Positions 24,073 through 32,865 of a DNA stretch of 64,000 nt are shown here, piece by piece. The notes beneath the pieces are model-generated. The model was not told the DNA's origin and made no database searches. It worked only from the letters and a program-made list of their open reading frames with translations. Position 1 is the stretch's first letter; every line of letters begins with the position of its first letter. The stretch is from AP-15 sp050729795 (GTDB taxonomy: Bacteria; Pseudomonadota; Alphaproteobacteria; ATCC43930; CGMCC-115725), in contig JBOHME010000008.1 in the NCBI GenBank assembly GCA_050729795.1, positions 8,048 to 72,047 on the forward strand, read 5' to 3'. The position numbers and the translations under genes were made by a program.

Positions 24073-26994
24073 ATGCCGACGGATTATCGTGCGACCGTCT
24101 TTCTGCCCAAGACCGGGTTTCCGATGCGCGGCGATCTGCCAAAGCGCGAGCCGGCGATCCTCGCCCGCTGGGGGGAGATCGATCTCTACCGGCGGCTGCG
24201 CGAGACGGCAGCCGGGCGCGAGAAATTTGTGCTGCATGACGGCCCGCCCTACGCCAATGGTCATCTGCATATCGGCCACGCGCTGAACAAGATCCTGAAG
24301 GACGTCGTCAACCGCTCGCAGCAGATGCTGGGGCGGGATGCGCCCTATGTGCCGGGCTGGGACTGCCATGGGCTGCCGATCGAGTGGATGATCGAGGAGC
24401 AGTATCGGGCAAAGGGACAAACCAAGGACAGCGTCCCGGCTGAGCAGTTCCGCCGCGAATGCCGTGCCTTTGCCGCCCACTGGATCGACGTGCAGAGAGC
24501 GGAGTTCGAGCGGCTCGGCGTTGTCGGCGACTGGCAGCATCCCTATACGACGATGGCCTTTGCGGCCGAGGCGCAGATCGTGCGCGAGCTTGGCAAGTTT
24601 CTCGTCAATGGCGGGCTCTATCGCGGCGCCAAGCCGGTCCTTTGGTCGGTCGTCGAGCAGACGGCGTTGGCCGAGGCCGAGGTCGAATATCACGACCACC
24701 GATCGACAACGGTCTGGGTGCGCTTTCCGATCCGGCGCACCGGTCTGCCGGAGCTGGTCGAGGCGGCGGCGCTGATCTGGACGACGACACCGTGGACACT
24801 GCCCGGCAATCGCGCAATCGCCTTTCATCCTGCACTCGATTACGCGGCACTCGAGGTCGAGCGGGTGGCGGAGGGCAGCCGCGCGCGACCGGGCGAAACC
24901 CTGCTGGTCGCCGTGTCCCTGGCCGGCGAGGTGGCAGCGAAGGCCGGGATCGAGGCCTATTCGCTCGGCCAGCGGTTTGCGGGGTCGGCGCTCGCCGGAA
25001 CCGTGGCGGGACATCCGCTGTCGGGCCGCGGCTACGAATTCGACGTGCCGTTGCTGGCCGCCGGGTTTGTCGAGGCTGACCAGGGCAGCGGGCTCGTTCA
25101 CATCGCGCCGAATGCCGGCACCGACGACTGGGAGCTCGGCCAGGCAAACCGGCTGCCGGTGATCGACACGGTCGGACCCGACGGGCTCTATCTGCCAAAT
25201 GTGCCGCTGTTTGCCGGCCGCGCGGTCTATCGCCCGGACGGCAGCGCCGGTGACGCCAACGAAGCGGTCATCGCCGCGGTCGATGCGGCCGGCGGTCTGT
25301 TGGCGCGCGGCACGCTCATTCACTCCTACCCGCATTCCTGGCGGTCGAAGGCGCCGCTGATTTTCCGCAACACGCCGCAATGGTTCATCAGCATGGCGGC
25401 GAACGGTCTGCGGCAGAAGGCGCTGGCGGCGATCGCCGAAACCCGCTGGATCCCGCCGCAGGGCCGCACCCGGATCGAGACCATGGTCGCCTCTCGGCCC
25501 GATTGGTGCGTGTCGCGACAGCGCGCCTGGGGTGTGCCGATCGCGGTGTTCACGCACCGCGACACCGGCGAGCCGCTGCGCGACCCGGCCGTTGTCGAGC
25601 GCGTCGCCGCGGCGGTCGAGTGCGGCGGCTCCGATGTCTGGTTCAGCGCCGACCCATCGGAGTTTCTCGGCAACGCTTATGATCCGGCGGAATGGGAAAA
25701 GGTCACCGATATCGTCGAGGTGTGGTTCGATTCGGGCTCGACCCACGCGTTTGTTCTCGAACAGCGGCCTGAGCTGCGCTGGCCGGCCTCGCTCTACCTC
25801 GAAGGCTCGGACCAGCATCGTGGCTGGTTCAACTCCTCGCTGCTGGAAGCCTGCGGCACCCGCGGCCGCGCTCCTTACGATGCGGTGCTGACCCACGGCT
25901 TCGTGCTCGACGAGGACGGGCGCAAGATGTCGAAATCGCTCGGCAATGTCGTCGCTCCGCAGGATGTCATGCAAGAGAGTGGCGCCGACATCCTGCGCCT
26001 GTGGGTGGTCGGGTCCGACTATTCCGAGGATTTGCGCATCGGCCCCGAGATCCTCAAGCATCAGAGCGATGTCTACCGCCGGCTGCGCAACACGCTGCGC
26101 TATCTGTTGGGCGCGCTCGACGGCTTTACCGCCGCGGAGGCGGCCGGCATCGAGGCGATGCCCGAACTCGAGCGCTGGGTATTGCACCGCCTCGCCGAGC
26201 TCGATGCGCTGGTCCGGCGGGCGGTCGAGGCGTTCGACTTTCACCTCATGTTCACCGCTCTCCATAGTTTCTGTGCGGTTGATTTGTCGGCGTTTTATTT
26301 CGACGTCCGCAAGGACCGCCTCTATTGCGACGCGCCGGAGGACATGCGGCGGCGCGCGGCGCGCACCGTGCTCGATCTCACCTTCGAGCGGCTGGTGCGC
26401 TGGCTCGCGCCGATCCTGTGCTTTACCGCCGAGGAAGCCTGGCTCGCCCGGCATGGGGATCCGGTAGAGCATGGCGATCCGGTAGAGCATGGCGACCGGG
26501 TGGAGCAGAGTGTGCACCTCGAATTGTTCGCGACGACGCCGCTCCAGTGGCTCGACCCGGCGCTGGCCGAGAAATGGGAGCTGCTGCGCCAGCTGCGCCG
26601 GGTCGCGACCGGGGCCCTCGAACGAGAGCGCGCAACCAAGCGAATCGGATCGAGCCTGCAGGCCGCGATCGACCTTTATGTTCCCGAGTCGCTCCAGGCG
26701 GTGCTCGGCGATGTCGATCTCGCCGAACTGTGCATCACCTCGGCCGTCCGGCTGCACCGCGGGCCGCCGCCCGAGGGCGCATTCACGCTGCCCGATGCCG
26801 CCCTGGGGATCGGCGCCGCGGTCGTGCCGGCCGACGGTACGCGCTGCGAGCGCTGCTGGCGGGTATTGCCCGAGGTCGGCGAGGTGCACAGCCATCCCGA
26901 TCTGTGCGGCCGCTGCGCCACGGTTGTCGGCACCCGCGCTGCGGCGGAGGGCACGCCAGCGGGGGGCACGCCAGCGGCGGCGAGCGCGGAGTGA
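24073..26994 (+). CDS. ileS: Isoleucyl-tRNA synthetase
   Basis: Class I synthetase (973 aa) that charges tRNA-Ile. The HIGH motif is in PYANGHLHIGHALNKIL, the editing domain follows (TTTPWTLPGNRAIAF, GTDDWELG), the KMSKS motif is DGRKMSKSLGNVV, and the C-terminal zinc finger is CERCWRVLPEVGEVHSHPDL plus CGRC. An unusual insertion at residues about 794-811 in the anticodon-binding region is three tandem copies of an HGDPVE hexapeptide, encoded by an 18-bp repeat. The C-terminal tail also carries two copies of a 15-bp repeat (GGTPA). The stop overlaps the lspA start by one base. Confidence 0.98.
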   Translation: MPTDYRATVFLPKTGFPMRGDLPKREPAILARWGEIDLYRRLRETAAGREKFVLHDGPPYANGHLHIGHALNKILKDVVNRSQQMLGRDAPYVPGWDCHGLPIEWMIEEQYRAKGQTKDSVPAEQFRRECRAFAAHWIDVQRAEFERLGVVGDWQHPYTTMAFAAEAQIVRELGKFLVNGGLYRGAKPVLWSVVEQTALAEAEVEYHDHRSTTVWVRFPIRRTGLPELVEAAALIWTTTPWTLPGNRAIAFHPALDYAALEVERVAEGSRARPGETLLVAVSLAGEVAAKAGIEAYSLGQRFAGSALAGTVAGHPLSGRGYEFDVPLLAAGFVEADQGSGLVHIAPNAGTDDWELGQANRLPVIDTVGPDGLYLPNVPLFAGRAVYRPDGSAGDANEAVIAAVDAAGGLLARGTLIHSYPHSWRSKAPLIFRNTPQWFISMAANGLRQKALAAIAETRWIPPQGRTRIETMVASRPDWCVSRQRAWGVPIAVFTHRDTGEPLRDPAVVERVAAAVECGGSDVWFSADPSEFLGNAYDPAEWEKVTDIVEVWFDSGSTHAFVLEQRPELRWPASLYLEGSDQHRGWFNSSLLEACGTRGRAPYDAVLTHGFVLDEDGRKMSKSLGNVVAPQDVMQESGADILRLWVVGSDYSEDLRIGPEILKHQSDVYRRLRNTLRYLLGALDGFTAAEAAGIEAMPELERWVLHRLAELDALVRRAVEAFDFHLMFTALHSFCAVDLSAFYFDVRKDRLYCDAPEDMRRRAARTVLDLTFERLVRWLAPILCFTAEEAWLARHGDPVEHGDPVEHGDRVEQSVHLELFATTPLQWLDPALAEKWELLRQLRRVATGALERERATKRIGSSLQAAIDLYVPESLQAVLGDVDLAELCITSAVRLHRGPPPEGAFTLPDAALGIGAAVVPADGTRCERCWRVLPEVGEVHSHPDLCGRCATVVGTRAAAEGTPAGGTPAAASAE
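26452..26505. repeat. 18-bp tandem repeat x3 inside ileS
   Basis: Units at 26452-26469, 26470-26487 and 26488-26505, each encoding HGDPVE (the third HGDRVE). The repeat interrupts the anticodon-binding region of an essential synthetase. The unit is a multiple of three, so copy-number change is frame-neutral. Confidence 0.95.
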
Positions 26995-27476
26995 TGCCGG
27001 CCCGCGGGCTCGGTATCGCCGCGGTCGTCGCGATCCTCGATCAACTCAGCAAGGCTGCGATCCTGCGACATTTCGTCGGCACCGGGTTCGACGGCGAGCC
27101 GGTCACCTCGTTTTTCAACCTGGTCCTCGTCTACAATCGCGGCGTCAGTTTTGGCCTGTTCAATACCGCGACAGGGCATCGCGCGGTCATCGACGCGCTG
27201 ATGTTTTCGCTGGCGGCCGCGCTGATCGTCGCCGCGCTGATCTGGTGGCTGAGCCGGGTTTCGAGCCAGATTCTGGCGGTGGCCATCGGGCTGGTCATCG
27301 GTGGGGCCGCAGGCAATGTCGTCGACAGAATTCGCCTGGGTGCGGTCGTCGATTTTCTCGACTTCCATATAGGAACATGGCATTGGCCGGCGTTCAACCT
27401 CGCCGATAGTGCAATCTGCATCGGTGTCGCGGCAATGTTGCTCGATGGCTTGCTTCTGCATCGCGACGTGCGGTAA
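26994..27476 (+). CDS. lspA: Lipoprotein signal peptidase II
   Basis: Aspartic membrane protease (160 aa) that cleaves signal peptides from diacylglyceryl-modified prolipoproteins. Four membrane helices are predicted. The catalytic Asp residues are in GGAAGNVVDRIRLG and FNLADSAICIG, and FFNLVLVYNRGVSFGLF is the diagnostic family segment. The ATG at 26994 overlaps the ileS stop (TGATG), so it is translationally coupled. The next gene encodes a lipoprotein, a natural substrate. Confidence 0.97.
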   Translation: MPARGLGIAAVVAILDQLSKAAILRHFVGTGFDGEPVTSFFNLVLVYNRGVSFGLFNTATGHRAVIDALMFSLAAALIVAALIWWLSRVSSQILAVAIGLVIGGAAGNVVDRIRLGAVVDFLDFHIGTWHWPAFNLADSAICIGVAAMLLDGLLLHRDVR

Positions 27477-27501
27477 ATAGCGCCCGGGAGGGACTATTGC
27501 C

Positions 27502-27981
27502 ATGATCGGGCATCGGCAAGTGCGAAAGGCTATCCTCGGTGCCGTTCCGTTTTGCGTGATCTCTATCGCCAGTGCGTCGTTGCTTTCCGGTTGCAGCGAC
27601 TGGAAGCAAGTGATCGGCATGGATGAGCCGATGCCCGACGAATTCGCGGTCGAATCACGCGCGCCTCTGATCGTGCCACCGGATTTCAATCTGCGCCCGC
27701 CCGAGCCCGGGGCGCCGCGGCCGCAGGAGAAGACCGCCGAGCAGCAGGCTCAGCAGCTGATCGATCAGGCCGGGCCCGGCCAGGCGGGGAAGGAAAACGC
27801 CGATTTCCGCCTGCACGCCTCGCCCAACGGGTTGCCGAGCCTCAACCCGCAGACGCCGGACCAGGCCGCGACGGTCGGGTCGCAGAGCCTGTCGAGCAAG
27901 CTGTTGAGCTATGGCGGCACCGGCAATGCCGGGGCGACCGTTGACAAGCGCACCACGACGCCGCTGAAGGGCGTCTATTGA
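27502..27981 (+). CDS. DUF3035 lipoprotein, BamF-like
   Basis: Lipoprotein of 159 aa with a signal peptide ending in the lipobox LLSGCS (lipidated Cys at residue about 31). The following part contains the DUF3035 signature APLIVPPDFNLRPPEPG. In Caulobacter a DUF3035 protein (BamF) is part of the outer-membrane beta-barrel assembly complex, so this is a candidate Bam accessory lipoprotein. The rest is rich in Gln, Ala and Ser and probably disordered. The ATG at 27502 has GGGAGGG upstream. The order ileS-lspA-DUF3035 is conserved in Alphaproteobacteria. Confidence 0.85.
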   Translation: MIGHRQVRKAILGAVPFCVISIASASLLSGCSDWKQVIGMDEPMPDEFAVESRAPLIVPPDFNLRPPEPGAPRPQEKTAEQQAQQLIDQAGPGQAGKENADFRLHASPNGLPSLNPQTPDQAATVGSQSLSSKLLSYGGTGNAGATVDKRTTTPLKGVY

Positions 27982-28073
27982 TCCACTCCGCATTGTTGGC
28001 CGCGGCAGGGTGGAGTACTGCCCGCCGGTCGCTGCGCAAGGGCCCGTGAGCGAATGGCATTCCGAGATCGCCG

Positions 28074-28838
28074 ATGACCCTGTTCGACCTTTCCGGCCGC
28101 GTCGCGGTCGTCACCGGCGGCAATGGCGGGATCGGGTTCGGCATGGCACGCGGGCTCGCCGCTGCCGGCGCCAAGATGGTCGTGGCGGCACGCGATCCAG
28201 AGAAATCCGCGGCGGCGGTGGCCGAGTTGGAAGGCATCGGGGCCGAGAGCAGCTTTATCGCGGTCGATATCGCCGACGAGGCCTCCTGCCGCGCGATGGT
28301 CGCGGCGGCTCTCGATCGCTTCGGCCGGCTCGACATCCTCGTCAACAACGCCGGCCGCTCGATCCGCAAGCCGGCCGAGACCTACTCCGCCGCCGAATGG
28401 CAGGCGGTCCTCGATCTTAATCTGACAGGCGCCTTTATCTGCGCGCAGGCCGCCTATCCGGCGATGCGGCGGGCCGGCGGCGGCAAGATCATCAATATTG
28501 GCTCGATGTTTGCCATTTTCGGCGCCGCCTATGCGGTGCCTTACGCTGCGAGCAAGGGCGGGCTCTTGCAGATGACCAAATCGCTGGCCGCGGCCTGGGC
28601 GCCCGACAACATCCAGGTCAACGCCGTGCTGCCCGGCTGGATCGACACCGCGCTGACTCGCGATGCGCGGCGTGAGGTCGCCGGGCTCGACGAGCGGGTC
28701 TTGGCGCGCACCCCGGCCGGGCGCTGGGGCGTCCCCGACGACCTCGCCGGAATCGCCGTGTTTTTGGCGTCTTCCGCCTCCGATTTCGTCACCGGCGCTG
28801 CGATCCCGGTCGATGGCGGCTTTGCCGCCTCCGGCTGA
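28074..28838 (+). CDS. SDR family oxidoreductase
   Basis: Classical short-chain dehydrogenase (254 aa). The cofactor motif is VVTGGNGGIGFGMARGLAAA (TGxxxGxG), NNAG is in DILVNNAGRSI, the catalytic Ser is in INIGSM, and YAASKGG (YxxxK) completes the tetrad. PGWIDTALT and the C-terminal FVTGAAIPVDGGFAASG are typical of the sugar/ketone dehydrogenase group. The substrate is not predictable. The gene is convergent with the HIT gene (32 bp between stops). Confidence 0.9.
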   Translation: MTLFDLSGRVAVVTGGNGGIGFGMARGLAAAGAKMVVAARDPEKSAAAVAELEGIGAESSFIAVDIADEASCRAMVAAALDRFGRLDILVNNAGRSIRKPAETYSAAEWQAVLDLNLTGAFICAQAAYPAMRRAGGGKIINIGSMFAIFGAAYAVPYAASKGGLLQMTKSLAAAWAPDNIQVNAVLPGWIDTALTRDARREVAGLDERVLARTPAGRWGVPDDLAGIAVFLASSASDFVTGAAIPVDGGFAASG

Positions 28839-28869
28839 TCAACCCTGGTTTCGGCGCCAGCGTGCCCGG

Positions 28870-29232
28870 TCACGGACGCAGCAGCATCCGGCCGAGATCG
28901 CGTCCGCCAAACAGGTGCACGTGGAAATGCGGCACCTCCTGGTGCCCGTCCGCGCCGCTGTTGGCGATGATGCGATGGCCGGTCTCGGCCACACCCTGCT
29001 CGGCGGCGATCCGTCCCAATGCGCGAAACATCGCCGATTGCTCGACCGCCGAGGCATTGGCGGCGAAATCGTCGAGCGAGACATAGGCGCTTTTGGGAAT
29101 GACCAGGATATGGGTCGGAGCCAGCGGGTTGATGTCGCGGAAGGCGAGGACATGCTCGTCTTCGTAGACCTTGCTGCAGGGCAGCTCGCCGCGCAGGATG
29201 CGGGCGAAGACATTGTTGCGATCGTAGGCCAT
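28870..29232 (-). CDS. HIT family hydrolase
   Basis: Histidine-triad nucleotide-binding protein (120 aa) of the Hint/HINT group, which hydrolyse nucleoside phosphoramidates and acyl-adenylates. The triad is in PHFHVHLFGG and the N-terminal strand is FARILRGELPCSKVYEDEH. The ATG at 29232 has GGAG five to six nt upstream. It is the last gene of the histidine operon, 11 nt after hisE. This hisE-HIT pair is common in Alphaproteobacteria. Confidence 0.95.
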   Translation of the reverse strand: MAYDRNNVFARILRGELPCSKVYEDEHVLAFRDINPLAPTHILVIPKSAYVSLDDFAANASAVEQSAMFRALGRIAAEQGVAETGHRIIANSGADGHQEVPHFHVHLFGGRDLGRMLLRP

Positions 29233-29243
29233 CGCCGCTCCAC

Positions 29244-29582
29244 TCAGGTCGTGCGCTTTGATCGCGCGCGTTTTTCCTCGATCCCGGAGACGCCTTCGCG
29301 CCGCGTCAATTCGGCCGCGACATCGGCGGGAGAGACCCCGGTATCGGCCCACAGCAGCAGAAGGTGATAGAGCAGGTCGGCGCTTTCCCCGACGAGCTTT
29401 GGCGCATCGCCGCGGATCCCCTCGATGACCGCTTCAACCGCCTCCTCGCCGAGCTTTTGCGCGATCTTGGTGCGCCCGCGCGCGAACAGGCGAGCCGTGT
29501 AGGAATTATGCGGGTCGGCGCCGCGGCGCGATCCGATCACCTGCCACAGCCGGTCGAGCGCGGGACCCAGCTCCTCAGCCAT
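29244..29582 (-). CDS. hisE: Phosphoribosyl-ATP pyrophosphatase
   Basis: HisE (112 aa) performs the second step of histidine synthesis, hydrolysing PR-ATP to PR-AMP. The catalytic metal-binding helix is KIAQKLGEEAVEAVIEGIRG, followed by ESADLLYHLLLLWADTGV. The start is the ATG at 29582, just 2 bp after the hisF stop. hisI is not fused to it and is not in the window. Confidence 0.96.
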   Translation of the reverse strand: MAEELGPALDRLWQVIGSRRGADPHNSYTARLFARGRTKIAQKLGEEAVEAVIEGIRGDAPKLVGESADLLYHLLLLWADTGVSPADVAAELTRREGVSGIEEKRARSKRTT

Positions 29583-29584
29583 CG

Positions 29585-30343
29585 TCAGCTCCGCACCGGG
29601 ATGCCGCATTCGGCGAGCCGGCGCTTGGCGTCGCCGATGCGGAACGTGCCGAAATGAAAGATCGACGCGGCGAGCACCGCGGTTGCGTGGCCATCGCGAA
29701 TCCCCTCGACCAGATGGTCGAGGGTGCCGACACCACCCGAGGCGATGACCGGCACTCGCACCGCATCGGCGACAGCGCGGGTCAAGGCGATATCGAACCC
29801 GGATTTGGTGCCGTCGCGATCCATCGAGGTCAGCAGAATCTCGCCGGCGCCGTAACGGGTGAGCCGCATTGCCCATTCGATCGCATCGATCCCGGTCGGC
29901 CGCCGCCCGCCATGAGTGAAAATCTCCCAATGGCCGGACCGGACCCGCTTTGCGTCGATCGCCGTGACGATGCATTGGCTGCCGAATTTTTCAGACGCCT
30001 CGCGCACGAATTCGGGCCGGGCGACGGCCGCAGTATTGATCGACACCTTATCGGCACCGGAGAGCAGCAGGCGACGGATATCCTCGAGCGTGCGCACCCC
30101 ACCGCCGACCGTCAGCGGCATAAAGCACTGCTCGGCGGTGCGGCCGACCACATCGTAAAGCGTGTCGCGGCCCTCATGGCTGGCGGTGATGTCGAGAAAG
30201 CACAGTTCGTCGGCGCCCTCGCGGTCGTAGAACCGGGCCTGGGCCACCGGATCACCGGCATCGACCAGACCGACAAAATTGACGCCCTTGACGACGCGGC
30301 CACCCGCGACGTCGAGACAGGGAATGACCCGCATCTTCAGCAT
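29585..30343 (-). CDS. hisF: Imidazole glycerol phosphate synthase, cyclase subunit
   Basis: HisF (252 aa) is the (beta/alpha)8 cyclase that uses ammonia from HisH to make IGP and AICAR. The N-terminus MLKMRVIPCLDVAGGRVVKG carries the catalytic Asp, and SMDRDGTKSGFD has the second catalytic Asp. LTVGGGVRTLEDIRRLL and VIASGGVGTLDHL are phosphate-binding loops. It overlaps the end of hisA by 7 bp. Confidence 0.98.
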   Translation of the reverse strand: MLKMRVIPCLDVAGGRVVKGVNFVGLVDAGDPVAQARFYDREGADELCFLDITASHEGRDTLYDVVGRTAEQCFMPLTVGGGVRTLEDIRRLLLSGADKVSINTAAVARPEFVREASEKFGSQCIVTAIDAKRVRSGHWEIFTHGGRRPTGIDAIEWAMRLTRYGAGEILLTSMDRDGTKSGFDIALTRAVADAVRVPVIASGGVGTLDHLVEGIRDGHATAVLAASIFHFGTFRIGDAKRRLAECGIPVRS

Positions 30344-31074
30344 GCCGCACTCCCATCGACGAGGCGCAGCGCCTTCACCGAGTCGATGCGACCGTCATAG
30401 AGCGCGCGCCCGCAGATGATCCCGGCGATGCCGTCCCCCTCATGCGCCTTCAGCGCGGCGATGTCGGCGAGCGAGGCGACACCACCCGAGGCAATGACCG
30501 GGATCCGGACCTGCCGCGCCAGCGCGGCGGTCGCCTCGGCATCGACGCCGCCGAGCGCGCCGTCGCGAGCGATGTCGGTGTGGATGATCGCCGCGACCCC
30601 GCAATCCTCGAAGCGGCGGGCCAATTCGACGACACCGGTCTCGCTCTCCTCGGTCCAGCCAGCGACCGCGACCCGGCCGCCGCGCGCATCGATGCCGACG
30701 GCGATCCGGCCGGGATAATCGGCGGCAGCCCGCCGGACCAGCTCCGGATCGCGCAATGCCGCGGTGCCGAGCACAATGCGGTCGATGCCGAGCCCGAGCC
30801 AGCGGTCGATCGCCGCATGGTCGCGGACGCCGCCGCCGAGCTGGATCTGGAGACCAACGGCGCCGCGGATCGCCACGACCGCATTGCCATTCACCGAATG
30901 TCCAGCGAAGGCGCCGTTCAGATCGACGACGTGCAACCAACCGAACCCGGCAGCGGCGAAGCGACGTGCCTGTCCCGCCGGATCGTCGTTGAACACAGTG
31001 GCGCTCGCCATCTCGCCGCGGACGAGGCGCACACACGCACCATCCTTGAGGTCGATCGCCGGGTAGAGGATCAC
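30337..31074 (-). CDS. hisA: ProFAR isomerase (phosphoribosylformimino-5-aminoimidazole carboxamide ribotide isomerase)
   Basis: HisA (245 aa), a TIM-barrel isomerase of histidine synthesis. The N-terminus is ILYPAIDLKDGACVRLVRGE with the catalytic Asp, the second catalytic Asp is in HTDIARDGALGG, and phosphate loops are QLGGGVRDHAAIDRWL and VIASGGVASLADI. It starts with a GTG that overlaps the stop of the GNAT gene by 4 bp. Confidence 0.98.
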   Translation of the reverse strand: MILYPAIDLKDGACVRLVRGEMASATVFNDDPAGQARRFAAAGFGWLHVVDLNGAFAGHSVNGNAVVAIRGAVGLQIQLGGGVRDHAAIDRWLGLGIDRIVLGTAALRDPELVRRAAADYPGRIAVGIDARGGRVAVAGWTEESETGVVELARRFEDCGVAAIIHTDIARDGALGGVDAEATAALARQVRIPVIASGGVASLADIAALKAHEGDGIAGIICGRALYDGRIDSVKALRLVDGSAAC

Positions 31075-31628
31075 GGCAATGCCGCAGCGCCGTCGAACAG
31101 CTTATAGTAGTAATGGCCGGGCACGATGCGGCCATCGACCCGGGCATAGACCGGGTGGGTTCCCCAGCGCTGATAGCCAAGGCTTTCGTACAGCCTGATC
31201 GCCGCCTTCTGGGTGTCCCGCAGATCAAGATTGAGCACCGCGAGCCCCAGCTCGCTGGCCAGCCGTTCGATCTCCAGCACGATACCGCGGCCGAGACCGT
31301 GACCACGCGCCCAGGGTGCGACAAAAGCGCTGGTCAACGTTCCGGCGAATGCCTGCGCCTCGTTGTTGCGTGGCGAGCGGTTCAGCTGGGCCGAGCCGGC
31401 GACGACGCCGTCGAGCCGACCGACGACGAGCCGGCGCTCCGGCACCATGAGCACGCCCTTCCAATAATTCTCCAGAACCTGGCGCGGCGGCGGCTTGAGC
31501 CAGCCGAACCCGCCGCCCTCGGTGATCGCGCTCTCGGTCGCATCGCACAAATCGTCGAGATCGTTGCCCGAATAGCGGGTCATCCGCTCAACCGAGACCG
31601 CCGCAGTGAGCACGGATCCGCCGCTCAC
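31071..31628 (-). CDS. GNAT family N-acetyltransferase within the his operon
   Basis: GNAT protein (185 aa) placed between hisH and hisA and overlapping both by 4 bp, so it must be translated with them. The acetyl-CoA site is in VAPWARGHGLGRGIVLEIER, and LGLAVLNLDLRDTQKAAIRL plus LYESLGYQRWG are the usual later motifs. VPERRLVVGRLDGVVAGSAQ is beta 2-3. The GTG start at 31628 overlaps the hisH stop; the alternative is the ATG starting MTRYSGNDLDDL. Its substrate is unknown. I recall similar GNAT genes at this position in other Rhodospirillales. Confidence 0.85.
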   Translation of the reverse strand: MSGGSVLTAAVSVERMTRYSGNDLDDLCDATESAITEGGGFGWLKPPPRQVLENYWKGVLMVPERRLVVGRLDGVVAGSAQLNRSPRNNEAQAFAGTLTSAFVAPWARGHGLGRGIVLEIERLASELGLAVLNLDLRDTQKAAIRLYESLGYQRWGTHPVYARVDGRIVPGHYYYKLFDGAAALP

Positions 31629-32266
31629 GGGCGCCACCGCAAAAAATTGCCGATCAGCTGCAATCCTGTCTTCTGGCTTTTTTCCGGATGGAACTGGGTT
31701 CCGGCGAGATTGTCCCGGCCCACCACCGCGGCGAGCGGCCCGCCGTAATCGACGGTAGCAAGGAGATCGTCGCGATCGGTCGGCCGCAGGTGATAGCTGT
31801 GCACAAAATAAGCATTGGATGTCGCATCGAGCCCGGTCAGCAGCGGGTGCGAGACACACGATTGCAGCTCGTTCCATCCCATATGCGGGATCTTCAGCCG
31901 CGGGTCGGATGGTGTGAGGGCGACGACCTCACCGCCGATCCAGCCCAATCCCTCGACGGTCTCGAATTCCCGGCCGCATTGCGCCATCAGCTGCATGCCC
32001 ACGCAGATGCCGAGAAATGGCCGCCCTCGCACGATGACCGCCTCGCGCAGCGCTTCTTCGAGGCCGGGCACAGCGGCCAGCCCGCGCCGGCAATCGGCAA
32101 AGGCGCCAACCCCGGGCAGGACGATGCGGTCCGCCGCGGCAACGGCCTCGGGCTCGGCGGTCACCCGGATGCCGGCGGCAATGCCACTCTCTGCGGCGGC
32201 GCGCTCAAAGGCTTTTGCTGCGGAACGCAGATTGCCCGAGCCGTAATCGACGATCGCGAGAAACAT
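31625..32266 (-). CDS. hisH: Imidazole glycerol phosphate synthase, glutamine amidotransferase subunit
   Basis: HisH (213 aa) is a class I glutamine amidotransferase that supplies ammonia to HisF. The nucleophile Cys is in FLGICVGMQLMAQCG, with the His-Glu pair in GTQFHPEKSQ. The N-terminus MFLAIVDYGSGNLRSAAKAF and VLPGVGAFADC are typical. The ATG overlaps the hisB stop (TGATG). Confidence 0.98.
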   Translation of the reverse strand: MFLAIVDYGSGNLRSAAKAFERAAAESGIAAGIRVTAEPEAVAAADRIVLPGVGAFADCRRGLAAVPGLEEALREAVIVRGRPFLGICVGMQLMAQCGREFETVEGLGWIGGEVVALTPSDPRLKIPHMGWNELQSCVSHPLLTGLDATSNAYFVHSYHLRPTDRDDLLATVDYGGPLAAVVGRDNLAGTQFHPEKSQKTGLQLIGNFLRWRP

Positions 32267-32865
32267 CACAAGCTGCCGCCGAGCACGCCCTTGGTCGAGG
32301 GAACCGCCCCCTGTCGCCGCGGGTCGATCTCGACCGCCTGGCGCAAGGCGCGGGCGAGGCCCTTGTAGCAGGATTCGACGATATGGTGATTGTTCTCGCC
32401 ATAAATGTTTTCGACGTGCAGCGTCACCCCTGCCGATTGGGCAAAAGCCTGAAACCATTCCTTGAACAGCTCGGTATCCATCTCGCCGAGCTTTGGCCGG
32501 GTGAACGCCACTTTCCACACGAGATAGGGGCGGTTCGACGCGTCGAGGCTGACCCGCGTCAAGGTCTCGTCCATCGGGATCACGGCATGGCCGTAGCGGG
32601 CGATCCCGGCGCGCGATCCGAGTGCCTTCGACACCGCTTCGCCGACGACATAGCCCGTATCCTCGGTGGTGTGATGGAAGTCGATATGCAGATCGCCCTT
32701 CGCGTGCAATTCGAGATCGATCAGGCTGTGCCTGGCGAGCTGCTCGAGCATGTGATCGAGAAAGCCGATCCCGGTCGATATGTCAGCGGTGCCGCTGCCG
32801 TCGAGATCGACCCGGCCGGTGATCTCGGTCTCCCTGGTGTTGCGTTCGACGCTCGCCACTCGCAC
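32266..32865 (-). CDS. hisB: Imidazoleglycerol-phosphate dehydratase
   Basis: HisB dehydratase (199 aa), monofunctional, as in most bacteria outside the enterics. Metal-binding His motifs are HIDFHHTTEDTGYVVGEA and GENNHHIVESCYKGLARAL; GIGFLDHMLEQLARHSLIDL is diagnostic. The start is the GTG at 32865, with AAGGAG 6 nt upstream; the frame is open further but without similarity. It is the first gene of the minus-strand his operon and is divergent from hslV. Confidence 0.97.
   Translation of the reverse strand: MRVASVERNTRETEITGRVDLDGSGTADISTGIGFLDHMLEQLARHSLIDLELHAKGDLHIDFHHTTEDTGYVVGEAVSKALGSRAGIARYGHAVIPMDETLTRVSLDASNRPYLVWKVAFTRPKLGEMDTELFKEWFQAFAQSAGVTLHVENIYGENNHHIVESCYKGLARALRQAVEIDPRRQGAVPSTKGVLGGSL

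Noticed and set aside
24001..26895. A 964-codon open frame antisense to ileS, and similar long antisense frames opposite other genes
   Set aside because: High GC sequence produces long antisense frames; these have low-complexity composition and no family resemblance, and the sense strand carries recognised motifs.
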